A DNA stretch of 64,000 bases from an uncultured Tenacibaculum sp. Its GTDB lineage: Bacteria > Bacteroidota > Bacteroidia > Flavobacteriales > Flavobacteriaceae. Below the pieces are notes generated by a model, which worked only from the letters and a program-made list of their open reading frames with translations, had not been told where the DNA came from and did no database searches. A program made the position numbers and the translations under genes. Every line of letters begins with the position of its first letter. The first letter of the stretch is position 1. Shown here piece by piece: positions 40,091 to 49,044 of the stretch. Location: NCBI RefSeq assembly GCF_947498805.1, contig NZ_CANMLT010000003.1, forward strand, positions 310,001 to 374,000, in the 5' to 3' direction.

Positions 40091-42643
40091 TTATATTATA
40101 GGGTAAGCATTCATTATGTTACCTGATTTATCTATTTCAATTCTTATTTTAAATCCACTAGTAGAAAGCCCTTCAAATTTATCAAACTTATCTGCATGCT
40201 GACTTGGTCTTTTATTTACACCTTTGATAAAAGTATTTTCATATACAAAAGCTATTTCTTCTTTTACCCTTTGTTCATTCCAATTTTTAGGAAACATAGA
40301 TGATTCTGCTCGTTTTGAAAACACTTTTCCTCTCAAACTTTTGACTTTAATTCTAGCTTTAAAAGGGACATCATCTAATAAATTAGTGACATTACTAATA
40401 CCAGGAGGGTGTGTAATACTTATTATTTCCAAAAACTTATTAATCCAATGTCCTCCTTGACCAAAAGTTCCAACATAAGAAATTTCTCTAAAAACAATTT
40501 TTATTGTTTCAACTGCAACATCTCCAGAAATATGATTAAATAAATTAACATCAAACTTATTAAAATACTTTTCTAAAGCAGCTTTTCTTAAGCTCTTCAA
40601 CTTAGTTAATTCAACTAACTCATCCAAGTATTTTTTAACAACATCATCAGGCTTATCCTTAGACTTTACAAATAACTCCTTTAAGAATTCTTCAGCTTGA
40701 CCTTGAGTTAACCCTTCTTTTAGTTTTTTATCATTATAATAAAAAGTATATAGCCCCTCTTCATTTTTCAACATAGAAACCCCAATATTATTCAGTTTTT
40801 TCCATGCATTTACTTTGAACAGCTTAAAAAGACTATTAGCGAATATCGAAAGAGGGTCTACCAAAGTATAGGTTACACTATCTATAACCAAAGCCTTAGC
40901 TTGCAGACCAGCAACAAACTCCTTCACCCACGTTTTTAGATCATCTAAATGTTTAGGAATATTTTTAACAAACTCGTCTAACTTCCTATACATTGCTAAC
41001 ACTACCTCAACCGTTAGCTCTGTTGTTTGTACTGTTTTTTTAACAACTACCTTCGCTAATTCTTTATAGGATTTTAATACAGCCCTAGTTGCCTTTGCAA
41101 TATTAGCGGTTCCTCCAGTAGCAATAAACTGCACCACTTCAGAAGCAATAAATCCTACCAAAAATCCGGTATAATAGCCTAGTGCTCCAGGATCAATAGT
41201 AACACTTGTATTAGAAGCTTTTGTATACAAGCCTACTAATACTTGTGCTGTTGCTACTGGTAAGTATATTAGAAATTGCACCCAGGCTTTTAAGTTTTTT
41301 AGTGTAAACGTATTGAGCACTAAATCTATCAGGTTTTCAAAACCTTCTACCAACATACTAAAGTAGTGCCCTGGCTTTTCAAAGAACTTTGCTGACTGGA
41401 TAATTCCATTCAAAACATCTACCAAAATAGCTAAAATATCGAAGATAGATTTGAAAAAATCAACAATACTGTTAAGCAGTCCTACCAACAATCCATTAAC
41501 AAAATCATAGGAGTTTTGTAGCTTGTTCTTTACTCCATCAAAAAACTCTTTAAGAATACTGGGAATGTTTTGAAACAACTTTAAAATTCGTTCACTTTTA
41601 AAAGGAACTATTTTTTTAAACAACCAATGTTCATTGAGTTCTTTTGCAAAATCTACAATGGGTATTTCTAATGGTACTATACGTTCTTTGTATATTTTGC
41701 TTGCAAGTTCTTCGGACGAAAAGCCTTCATTGAAATTCAGTTTTGGCAACAAAGGGTTGTACTTTGGGTTTTCTTTTCCATCAACTTCTGTTTTCCAATA
41801 ATCATCTCCTAGCTTAAAACCTTCTATTCCACTACTCACTTCTTTGAATATTTCTGAAACAGTTCCTAAAGTAGCATTTGCCGTCCAACGAATAATCCTA
41901 CCTCCTCCCGAAGGCAACATAAAGTAAAACTTACTTTCTTTTTGCTTCTTGAGCTCTTCGGCAATCATGGTACTTAGTTCATTTGCAAGAACATCAACTC
42001 CATACGCTCTTGCTATTTCAGCAATTCGAGTTCTGTTTGTTTCTATAAGTGCTTTTACATTTGCTCCTTGCTTAATTCTAAACACCGTTCCAAACGCATT
42101 GGTACCCGAATTACGTTCAATAAAAATGACTACTTCATGTGCATTTACTTGCTGTATTGCTTCATAGGCTTGTAATAGTTGTGCTCCATCTTCTGAAATA
42201 AACACCGTAGTAAAAGCATCGTATTCAATACTTTTTTGGTTACTTTTGGGTTGTTTACCCACAAACACTTCATCTAAAAGTGCTGCGTTTTCTATTTTTA
42301 CATAAAATCGTTCGTTAATTTTATAATAGGGCAATGCACCATCTATTAAAAAATCATTTAAAGCACTGATGTCATTATCGGTATCGTATTGTATTTTTTT
42401 TATTTCTCCTACTGGAGTTGGGTTTTCTTGAGTATAAAAATCTCCATACTCTCCAGACAATGTGCTATTCAAATGAATAAACCATTTATCAGCATCGTCA
42501 TATCCTTTTTCTACTTCAAAATATAGGGTTTCACTAGGCAGTTCTGTTGCAATCTTATTTTGTGTTACATCTGAAAACACCACCAAGTCTTTAAAATTGG
42601 TTTTGTGTTTAAAGTGTTTTTTTCCATATATATGTGCATGCAT
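40091..42643 (-). CDS. polymorphic toxin with C-terminal EndoU-type RNase domain
   Basis: An 850-residue protein with no signal peptide. Residues 1-330 are an unrecognised mixed domain. Residues 374-511 hold several hydrophobic glycine-containing helices (VNGLLVGLLNSIVDFF, VATAQVLVGLY, TGFLVGFIASEVVQF) that could insert in membranes. The last 150 residues match bacterial EndoU: FNHISGDVAVETIK (near 703), GQGGHWINKF (near 731), MFPKNWNEQRVKEEI (near 781), and TSGFKIRIEIDKSGNIMNAYP at the end. EndoU toxins cut RNA. The domain order resembles the 873-residue papain-fold toxin of the same island. Confidence 0.82.
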   Translation of the reverse strand: MHAHIYGKKHFKHKTNFKDLVVFSDVTQNKIATELPSETLYFEVEKGYDDADKWFIHLNSTLSGEYGDFYTQENPTPVGEIKKIQYDTDNDISALNDFLIDGALPYYKINERFYVKIENAALLDEVFVGKQPKSNQKSIEYDAFTTVFISEDGAQLLQAYEAIQQVNAHEVVIFIERNSGTNAFGTVFRIKQGANVKALIETNRTRIAEIARAYGVDVLANELSTMIAEELKKQKESKFYFMLPSGGGRIIRWTANATLGTVSEIFKEVSSGIEGFKLGDDYWKTEVDGKENPKYNPLLPKLNFNEGFSSEELASKIYKERIVPLEIPIVDFAKELNEHWLFKKIVPFKSERILKLFQNIPSILKEFFDGVKNKLQNSYDFVNGLLVGLLNSIVDFFKSIFDILAILVDVLNGIIQSAKFFEKPGHYFSMLVEGFENLIDLVLNTFTLKNLKAWVQFLIYLPVATAQVLVGLYTKASNTSVTIDPGALGYYTGFLVGFIASEVVQFIATGGTANIAKATRAVLKSYKELAKVVVKKTVQTTELTVEVVLAMYRKLDEFVKNIPKHLDDLKTWVKEFVAGLQAKALVIDSVTYTLVDPLSIFANSLFKLFKVNAWKKLNNIGVSMLKNEEGLYTFYYNDKKLKEGLTQGQAEEFLKELFVKSKDKPDDVVKKYLDELVELTKLKSLRKAALEKYFNKFDVNLFNHISGDVAVETIKIVFREISYVGTFGQGGHWINKFLEIISITHPPGISNVTNLLDDVPFKARIKVKSLRGKVFSKRAESSMFPKNWNEQRVKEEIAFVYENTFIKGVNKRPSQHADKFDKFEGLSTSGFKIRIEIDKSGNIMNAYPII

Positions 42644-42839
42644 TTTTTTTGTTTTTAAGGTTTATTAAAAACAAACCTTACCCTACTCTTCTCTTTAAAT
42701 TCAAAGAGAAGAGGATGTATTTGTAATGTTATAAATGCAGAGGGAAGTCCTCTTTACGTTAAGTATTTCTAATAAGAGATTACTTTGCTAAGTTTGCACG
42801 ACATTTCAAATCTTTGGGCAAGGGTTGCTGTATTGTGTG

Positions 42840-42872
42840 TAGAAAAATGTTCGTTTGAAAACATTTTTCTAC
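42840..42872 (-). repeat. strong hairpin between scaffold and toxin genes
   Basis: TAGAAAAATGTT (42840-42851) and AACATTTTTCTA (42860-42871) pair perfectly over 12 bp. The 235-base gap 42644-42878 also holds AAGGTTT/AAACCTT and TTCTCTTT/AAAGAGAA hairpins and no supportable gene. It may tune read-through from the scaffold to the toxin gene. Confidence 0.55.
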
Positions 42873-42878
42873 AAAGGT

Positions 42879-45800
42879 TTACGCTACATTATTGGTTTCT
42901 CCAACAACATCATAATCTACACCATCTGGTCCATCACCAATTTTGTATGTACTTACATCAAATAAACCTTGTCCTTCACAATCGGGGTTACATGGTAAAC
43001 CACCTTCTTTTAGCACTACAGAGTCTGCTTGCAATACAGTTAAAGCAGTAGGCACCCTTGTTTCCCAAGTTCCTTCAACTTCTCCTTCAATAGTTTGCAT
43101 TTCTTCTGCAATTGACACATAAAGATCGTCATCCATATCGGTTACCATTCCTTGACCGTTCCAGATTTCTCCAGTTTTCATGTACCAGTTTACAGCTTCT
43201 TCAAATCCTGGACGTACTGGTACTACAGATCTTGCCATACCACTTTGCAAAAAGGCTTGAAAGATAGGATCACCACCTTCATTATACTTAAAATTCGCGT
43301 TCCAACCCGTGTCTTCTCCGTAGAAGTATGGATAAAATGTATAGGCCATAATTTCCCAATCGAAAGCTTGTTCAAAGAATTTTACCACTTCTGCATGTTT
43401 TTGAAATTCTGGTGTTCTTGCTACATACCTGAAATCTTTTTCTTTTCCATCTTCTTTATAATTATCGCGAGAAGCAACAACACTAAACGGTTTAGTCATT
43501 AAGTCAATAGCAATACGTTTTAACTCTCGTTTCTCTATATTTCTATTTAATTGAGAGCTTAACTCTTTCTTTTTCTGTTTTGACTCAGCTTCTGTTTCTT
43601 TAGATTTTATAAAATCATTATACGCCAACACTTGCTCATTATAAGCTTCCATAATGGCTTTATACGCTTCGTTTTCCCATTTTTTTAAGGCTTCTTGCGT
43701 TCTTATACATCTTACAACAACGTTAAAGTTTCCTGTTAATGAGTCAAAACTTGAAGCTGAAACAGCCAATGAATCTTTGATTTCTGAAAAACTTGCATCT
43801 GATTCAAAAGAAAAATCTCCATCTCCTCTAACTTCATTTTTCTGAAGGCTATTCCCTACTGCAATACGCAGTCTTCCTCCTACTCTTCCTGAGTCATGAG
43901 AATACAAGTTACCTATTACCTTAAAGTGTTTGGCAACATAGTTTTCTTCAATTTTAATTTCATCAGCCAAAACACTTCCTTCTTGACCTTTTAAATCTTG
44001 AAAATCTAATTTATAAGATTTAGAAATATATACATCCTCTTCAGGATAATCAAGATGTTCCACTCCATATCGAGCTAAAATATTTGCATAATTACCATAA
44101 TTTAAATCAGAAGATTTTTTAATTTTTTCAGGTAACTCACTTGGATGAATCGGTTCTTTAGGAATGATTAATCCCTCAGGAGTAGTATCTTTATCTACTT
44201 TTAAATAAGATTCAATATAAAATTTTGCTGGCTCCGGTAAAGCAAACTCATACATTAAACGCTTACCATAGTTAATCAATTTGTTTTTATAAATCTTATC
44301 TACCCAACGATACACTCCAGTTACATGTTTATCTCCTTTACGGTTATCAAATCCATGTGTGTTATTTTCTTCAAACTCTCTTAAAATACGCGACGTACGT
44401 TTCGTACTAATTTTTTGCACTACACGCTCTAAAGCTCTTTCAGTTACTTCTTGCGCATATACTTGTGCTTGTGAATTAGAATTTGAGGTTGAATTTGACG
44501 AAGAGGTATTATAATTCATCCCTGAACCAAATCTATAATCTCCAAACTCAGCAGACACACTTGCATTTGCTCCAAAACTAGTAGCATTGTCGCTATTCAC
44601 AATTGACGACGCTTCGTTTTGTAATTCATTACGCTCTGTAGAAGTAGTGTCGGTTAAATTTTCAACTTCTCTTTCTGATGTTTTCTCTGTAGTACTTTCA
44701 GATGATGTTAAACTCCTTGTAGAACGTTCTTTATATTCACGTGCCATGATATTTTCAATATGTGAAACTTCACCTGGTACATAACAACAAACTTCTTGCT
44801 CTACACGTCTAAAATCTGCAATTCCTAATTGAGATACTCCATACAACACCCCATCAGCAATAGTTTCTTCTACAACAGGAGCTCCAGCTTCATCCGAACC
44901 ACCAGTGGAATCACCTGTAGAACCACCTGTATCTTGACTTACTTTTTTAGCAATTCCAGAATAATTACCATGATATCTAATTCGATTGGTAAAATCAGCA
45001 AAATAAATGTCATCATACTCAAGAATATCACCATATATAGACAACGGAGCATTAAACTTTAATTTTACATCATTACTCAAGGTTAATTCACCAGAGAACA
45101 CATAATCTCCTAAACCAATCACCTTTCCTTCTGAGAAAAAGCGTAGATTCAATGTATTGTCATACTCTGAGATTTTTATAACCCCGGTTTCATTTATTTT
45201 TTCTCCTGTACTACTTACCAAGCTATACGTGGCTTGTTTAACATATGCATTCGTATATCCTACACGAAGACTCATAGATAGTGCACTTTTTCCACTTGCA
45301 AGAATAGGCTCTAACCTACCAGAATACGTATATGGTAATATTGATTTTGTAGGATTTACCGTAACCGTTGTTCCAGAAATGTTTACCTTTTGAGTTTCCT
45401 TTGGTGCTGCATCATACATTAATTGAGTATCTTTTTTAATTCTATCTCTTAATGCCGATTTTACCTCGCTAAAATTTTCATAAACACTAATTCCATTCGA
45501 GTTTAACAACTCCAAAGTTTTTGACGAATAGGCTCCCGGTACATCTCTTTTAATTTCGGTAGCACTTGTAAATTCAAATTTTGGTAATTGTAAATCTGGA
45601 TACGTTTTTACTTCTTTAGAAAAACCTTCCTCGTTGATAATTCTTTGAATCTCTGGAGTTGCATCTTGCTTAATTTGATCAATAGTAGCATTATACGCTT
45701 TTAACTCTGTTTGATAACGCGACGCTTCTTCTTTGCTATACAAAAGCTCTGCTTGCGTTACTTCTTTTAAAGCAGTTTCATATAATTTAATTCTATCTTC

Positions 45801-46472
45801 AGCTAATGCAACTTCTAAACGTGAAGCTAAGTATTCTTTAGAGTCTTTAGACGGTTCAAAATCTTCATTTGCAAAATCCTTCAAGTCAGAAAGTAACACT
45901 TCCTTTGGAATAATAACACTTGCATTTGCTCTACGCTTAAATTCTTTTTCGTTTTCTTCAGTAAATACAATTTCCCCATCTGTTTCTTGGTTAAAACTAC
46001 TCGTAAATAGATTAAATGCTTTTAAGAATTGATTGGCTACCAATAACTGAATTAAACGCTCTCTTACAGATACAGACTCTTTTTTAATGGTTTGATAAAA
46101 TAAATTATCCCAAATAACACGTTCCTGATCTAAAGTAAGTGCTGCAGCATCAGAAAGGTTTGATTGAATACTCGCATAAGATAAACTTCCTTTATTACGC
46201 ATTAACCAACCTGAAAAAACATACAATGCTTCATGCATGTTTTTTACTTCAACTCTGTTAGCAACTGGGGTAAAACCAGTATTAAAAGCTCCTTTTAATG
46301 CTGTTTTTCTTTCTTCTTCGGTAGTAGCCGTTTCAACTGCTTTAAAAGCTAAGCTTTCTGCTTTTTTACTTTCTGGAAAAGAAACAAATCCTGCTTCTTT
46401 ATCTTCAATTAACTGTGGACTACGTAATGTAACAAACCTAAAAAGGTTTGATTTGATTGGTTTTTTACTCAT
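42879..46472 (-). CDS. 1197-residue island protein of unknown function (candidate scaffold)
   Basis: First and largest gene of the leftward series. No signal peptide or membrane helix. Layout: helical part 1-220; coiled coil about 221-267; beta-rich region about 330-500; Gly/Ser/Thr linker 511-531; a conserved-looking CCYVPGEVSHIENIMAREYKERS (561-585); Ser/Thr/Asn-rich stretches 586-667; a second coiled coil about 927-977; and FFEQAFDWEIMAYTFYPYFY with FLQSGMARSVVPVRPGFE near 1030-1085. I have the impression that similar large proteins occur in other Bacteroidota near toxin genes, but I cannot name a family. It may be the structural carrier for toxins and fibres; that is inference. Confidence 0.7.
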   Translation of the reverse strand: MSKKPIKSNLFRFVTLRSPQLIEDKEAGFVSFPESKKAESLAFKAVETATTEEERKTALKGAFNTGFTPVANRVEVKNMHEALYVFSGWLMRNKGSLSYASIQSNLSDAAALTLDQERVIWDNLFYQTIKKESVSVRERLIQLLVANQFLKAFNLFTSSFNQETDGEIVFTEENEKEFKRRANASVIIPKEVLLSDLKDFANEDFEPSKDSKEYLASRLEVALAEDRIKLYETALKEVTQAELLYSKEEASRYQTELKAYNATIDQIKQDATPEIQRIINEEGFSKEVKTYPDLQLPKFEFTSATEIKRDVPGAYSSKTLELLNSNGISVYENFSEVKSALRDRIKKDTQLMYDAAPKETQKVNISGTTVTVNPTKSILPYTYSGRLEPILASGKSALSMSLRVGYTNAYVKQATYSLVSSTGEKINETGVIKISEYDNTLNLRFFSEGKVIGLGDYVFSGELTLSNDVKLKFNAPLSIYGDILEYDDIYFADFTNRIRYHGNYSGIAKKVSQDTGGSTGDSTGGSDEAGAPVVEETIADGVLYGVSQLGIADFRRVEQEVCCYVPGEVSHIENIMAREYKERSTRSLTSSESTTEKTSEREVENLTDTTSTERNELQNEASSIVNSDNATSFGANASVSAEFGDYRFGSGMNYNTSSSNSTSNSNSQAQVYAQEVTERALERVVQKISTKRTSRILREFEENNTHGFDNRKGDKHVTGVYRWVDKIYKNKLINYGKRLMYEFALPEPAKFYIESYLKVDKDTTPEGLIIPKEPIHPSELPEKIKKSSDLNYGNYANILARYGVEHLDYPEEDVYISKSYKLDFQDLKGQEGSVLADEIKIEENYVAKHFKVIGNLYSHDSGRVGGRLRIAVGNSLQKNEVRGDGDFSFESDASFSEIKDSLAVSASSFDSLTGNFNVVVRCIRTQEALKKWENEAYKAIMEAYNEQVLAYNDFIKSKETEAESKQKKKELSSQLNRNIEKRELKRIAIDLMTKPFSVVASRDNYKEDGKEKDFRYVARTPEFQKHAEVVKFFEQAFDWEIMAYTFYPYFYGEDTGWNANFKYNEGGDPIFQAFLQSGMARSVVPVRPGFEEAVNWYMKTGEIWNGQGMVTDMDDDLYVSIAEEMQTIEGEVEGTWETRVPTALTVLQADSVVLKEGGLPCNPDCEGQGLFDVSTYKIGDGPDGVDYDVVGETNNVA

Positions 46473-46497
46473 TTCTTTTAAATTTTAATTAATTCTT

Positions 46498-46554
46498 AAT
46501 CAAGCTCTTAAGAGCCCTGTTCGTTGCTTTTCTAACAGTTCTTTTTTCTTGATT
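46498..46554 (-). promoter_or_regulatory. structured leader of the 1197-residue gene
   Basis: AATCAAG (46498-46504) pairs with CTTGATT (46548-46554), enclosing CTGTT/AACAG and the palindrome CTCTTAAGAG. It is part of a roughly 230-base untranslated leader between the promoter and the ATG at 46472. Confidence 0.45.
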
Positions 46555-46707
46555 TAATTTTTTATTCAATAAAATGTTTGAATAAACGAGTATAGATTTC
46601 AAAAAAATGAAGAAATTCAAGTTGAAATCTTAAAAACACAATCGCTAAAACTACACAAATGTTTGATTTTTAAAGTTTTTTCGTATATTAGCAATTCATT
46701 AACAATG

Positions 46708-46738
46708 CAAATATACAACATTTTACAATATAAACCAA
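46708..46738 (-). promoter_or_regulatory. promoter of the island's leftward series
   Basis: Minus-strand TATATTTG (46715-46708) with TTG 20 bases upstream (46738-46736) fits the Bacteroidota consensus well. Direct repeats of ACAA on the plus strand (46716, 46725, 46737) overlap it. Confidence 0.7.
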
Positions 46739-46750
46739 CAAAAGTTTAAT

Positions 46751-46774
46751 TAATTTTGTGTTTTGTTTAAACAA
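46751..46774 (+). promoter_or_regulatory. repressor-gene promoter and palindromic operator candidate
   Basis: TAATTTTG (46751-46758) is a candidate -7 element for the S24 gene. A perfect 12-bp palindrome TTGTTTAAACAA (46763-46774) lies between it and the ATG at 46784, a place suited to autoregulation. Confidence 0.5.
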
Positions 46775-46783
46775 TAAGTTATT

Positions 46784-47587
46784 ATGGGAATTTCAGAAAA
46801 AATAGCGGCAATTAGAGATCGATTCAACCTAAACAATTTTTCATTCTCAAAAAAAATTGGAGTCACCGGAACTACTGTAGACAGTATTATTAATGGGCGT
46901 CCTCAAAATGATGGTAGTAGAAAAAAGACGAAGCCTGGTTATGATGTTCTATCATCTATTATTAATGTTTTTGATATTAATCCAGACTATCTTTTTGGAA
47001 AGAGTGAGGTTATGTTAAAATCAGAAGCACCACAAAATCAAACATATTCTGGAGTACCTCAAGTGGTTGCTGTGAATAATTCAGGAAACGAAAATGTTGT
47101 ATACGTTCCTATTCAGGCCAGAGCGGGGTATTTAAATGGTTATGGAGATGTTGGTTATATTGAACAACTGCCTTCTTTTCATATGCCTCATTTAAATAAT
47201 GGCACCTATCGTTGTTTTGAAGTTCAAGGAAATTCTATGGTACGTACTTTTTTTGATGGTGATTTAGTTTTTGGTAAATACGTAGAAAACCTAAACGATA
47301 TTAAAGACGGACGTGTATACATTATTGTGAGTAAAAATGATGGTATTGTTTTAAAACGCGTTATTAACCGTATTGAAGAACGCGGGAAACTAATTTTAAA
47401 AAGTGATAACAAAGACGGCAACTACCCTACTTACACTATAAATATTGAAGAAGTTATGGAAGTTTGGTACGTTACTATGTTTGCTTCTAAACAAATGCCA
47501 GAACCTGTTGATATTTACGACAGACTTCATGAGCTTGAAAGTAGAGTTATTGAACTACAAGAAAACTTATACCGACAACAAAATTAA
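46784..47587 (+). CDS. LexA/CI-like repressor (HTH plus S24 peptidase)
   Basis: A 267-residue regulator with an N-terminal XRE-type helix-turn-helix (residues 5-70, FSKKIGVTGTTVDSIINGRP) and a C-terminal S24 autoprotease. The cleavage-site candidate is Ala114-Gly115 in IQARAGYLNGYG. Catalytic Ser151 is in EVQGNSMVRTF and Lys191 in GIVLKRVI, 40 residues apart as expected. A coiled-coil tail (HELESRVIELQENLYRQQ) may help oligomerise it. It is divergent from the island's first gene, so it probably represses the toxin/lysis series until DNA damage triggers self-cleavage. Regulation is inferred. Confidence 0.87.
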   Translation: MGISEKIAAIRDRFNLNNFSFSKKIGVTGTTVDSIINGRPQNDGSRKKTKPGYDVLSSIINVFDINPDYLFGKSEVMLKSEAPQNQTYSGVPQVVAVNNSGNENVVYVPIQARAGYLNGYGDVGYIEQLPSFHMPHLNNGTYRCFEVQGNSMVRTFFDGDLVFGKYVENLNDIKDGRVYIIVSKNDGIVLKRVINRIEERGKLILKSDNKDGNYPTYTINIEEVMEVWYVTMFASKQMPEPVDIYDRLHELESRVIELQENLYRQQN

Positions 47588-47601
47588 GAAGGACTTTTCT
47601 T

Positions 47602-48231
47602 ATGAAAAAAGCAGTTATTATTAGTTTTCTTTTAGTTAGTATTTCGTCTTTTTCACAAACTTCTTTTCAAAAGTTTAAAAAGCTTTCTCCTCCTAAACAA
47701 TGGTGGGTAATTTGGCATCCATTAAAAGCTAAAAAAGCCTTAGCTATTTCTAAAGAAGCTAATAAAGTAGCCGACTCTATCAAGCGCTCTCCCTTATTAG
47801 ACAAAGATGGTTCAGGCGGACAAGTAGATGCCTTTCGTCATGCATATTGGATGGCTCGCTTACGACAAGAAATAGGAGAAAACGCTGCAAGATCTTTAGG
47901 AAAAGCTCATGAAAAAGAGAATTACTTGACTTTTAAAGAGAACAAATTAGAAGATGGAGTTGTTCCTGATCAAATTTCTTCTGAAATGGACTTATTTAAT
48001 AATGAGGTAGGTCTTTCTTTAACAAAAAAAGGAAGTAAAACTCCCAAACAAGGATTGATCTATAGAATTATTAACCTAATACACACTGGTGATTTAAAAG
48101 TTATTAAAAAAGATACTGAAGGAAACTTCTTGACTTGCGAAAATGAAAAAATTTCAAACACTTCTTTAAAAGGAAAGTGGGAAAACAATAAATGTTTGGT
48201 AAAATCTAATTACACACCACCAAATGATTAA
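47602..48231 (+). CDS. secreted DUF6973-like protein
   Basis: A 209-residue protein with signal peptide MKKAVIISFLLVSISSFSQ. The conserved block GGQVDAFRHAYWMARLRQEIGENAARSLGKAHE followed by SSEMDLFNNEVGLSL is that of the DUF6973 family, with His/Asp/Asn residues that could form a metal or catalytic site. It starts 14 bases after the S24 gene, so they may be cotranscribed. Its role in or beyond the island is unknown. Confidence 0.75.
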   Translation: MKKAVIISFLLVSISSFSQTSFQKFKKLSPPKQWWVIWHPLKAKKALAISKEANKVADSIKRSPLLDKDGSGGQVDAFRHAYWMARLRQEIGENAARSLGKAHEKENYLTFKENKLEDGVVPDQISSEMDLFNNEVGLSLTKKGSKTPKQGLIYRIINLIHTGDLKVIKKDTEGNFLTCENEKISNTSLKGKWENNKCLVKSNYTPPND

Positions 48232-48910
48232 GGTTTATTTTATTTCCGGCACTATGTGTACCATAGATTTATGGCAATTTGTTTTTCCTAATCTAAACAA
48301 TATTGACCCTATTCATATTGACATTACTCCTGCAAAATCCTTTCAAGAAATCAATCAAATTATACTTTCTCATATTACAACTCCTTCAATTATCGTAGGG
48401 TTCTCTTTAGGTGGATTTTCTGCAATGAATTTTGCAACTCATTATCCAGAAAAAGTAAAAAAACTAATCGTTGTTGCAGCCAATACAAATGGATTAAACG
48501 AAAAGGAAATTCAACTTAGAAATAGTACTATAGATTTTTTAGAAAAGCATACTTACAAAGGAATTTCCCAAACAAGAATTCATCAATTTTTGCATCCTAG
48601 TAATCATCAGCATATAGAAATTACCAATGTTATCAGAAAAATGGATGCTGATTTAGGTAAAGAAATTCTTATTCGCCAACTAAAAGCTACTTCAAAAAGA
48701 GTTGATATTACAACCACTGTTCTTCAATTACAAACACCAATACTTTTTATAGCCGCTGAGAATGATGTTTTAGTAAAATATTCTGAAATAAAATTAATTG
48801 CCAAAAGTTCAAAAAAAGGAATGTTTATCAATTTTAAAAACTGTGGACATATGATTCCTTTAGAAAAAGGAAAAGAGCTATCAGTAATTATAAATCAATC
48901 ACTTACTTAA
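48224..48910 (+). CDS. alpha/beta hydrolase
   Basis: A 228-residue cytoplasmic alpha/beta hydrolase. The nucleophile elbow is VGFSLGGFSAMNFA (Ser near 65), the acid is in FIAAENDVLVKY and the His in NCGHMIPLEKG. The lid region is short. Its start overlaps the previous gene by 8 bases, implying translational coupling. Substrate unknown. Confidence 0.88.
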   Translation: MIKVYFISGTMCTIDLWQFVFPNLNNIDPIHIDITPAKSFQEINQIILSHITTPSIIVGFSLGGFSAMNFATHYPEKVKKLIVVAANTNGLNEKEIQLRNSTIDFLEKHTYKGISQTRIHQFLHPSNHQHIEITNVIRKMDADLGKEILIRQLKATSKRVDITTTVLQLQTPILFIAAENDVLVKYSEIKLIAKSSKKGMFINFKNCGHMIPLEKGKELSVIINQSLT

Positions 48911-48932
48911 TTCTTCTTCTTTTATTTTCTTC

Positions 48933-48962
48933 AAGTGTATCTCTATAAAAAGTACACTTTTA
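48933..48962 (+). terminator. terminator of the hydrolase gene, overlapping a promoter
   Basis: AAGTGTA and TACACTT form the stem, followed by TTTT. TACATTTG (48961-48968) immediately after fits a -7 element for the peptide gene. Confidence 0.5.
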
Positions 48963-49044
48963 CATTTGTTCCTTACGTTTATGAATTCACGTTATTTAGA
49001 GCGTTTTTATTCAATTAATTTGAGAAACTTTAAAATTATTAATC

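Noticed and set aside
42780..42860. Coding remnant after the 1197-residue gene (minus-strand frame ending in CRANLAK)
   Set aside because: Only about 23 codons, no family likeness, and it overlaps a strong hairpin; kept as non-coding.
37055..46668. Shared 14-mer ACAAATGTTTGATT at 37055 and 46655 as a regulatory site
   Set aside because: One copy abuts the endolysin start and the other is mid-leader; in a 64-kb AT-rich window a single 14-base match is expected by chance.
23255..47587. Complete prophage
   Set aside because: Only repressor, lysis and fibre-like genes are phage-like. Terminase, portal, capsid, tail tube, tape measure, replication and integrase genes are missing, and no attachment-site repeats flank the region.
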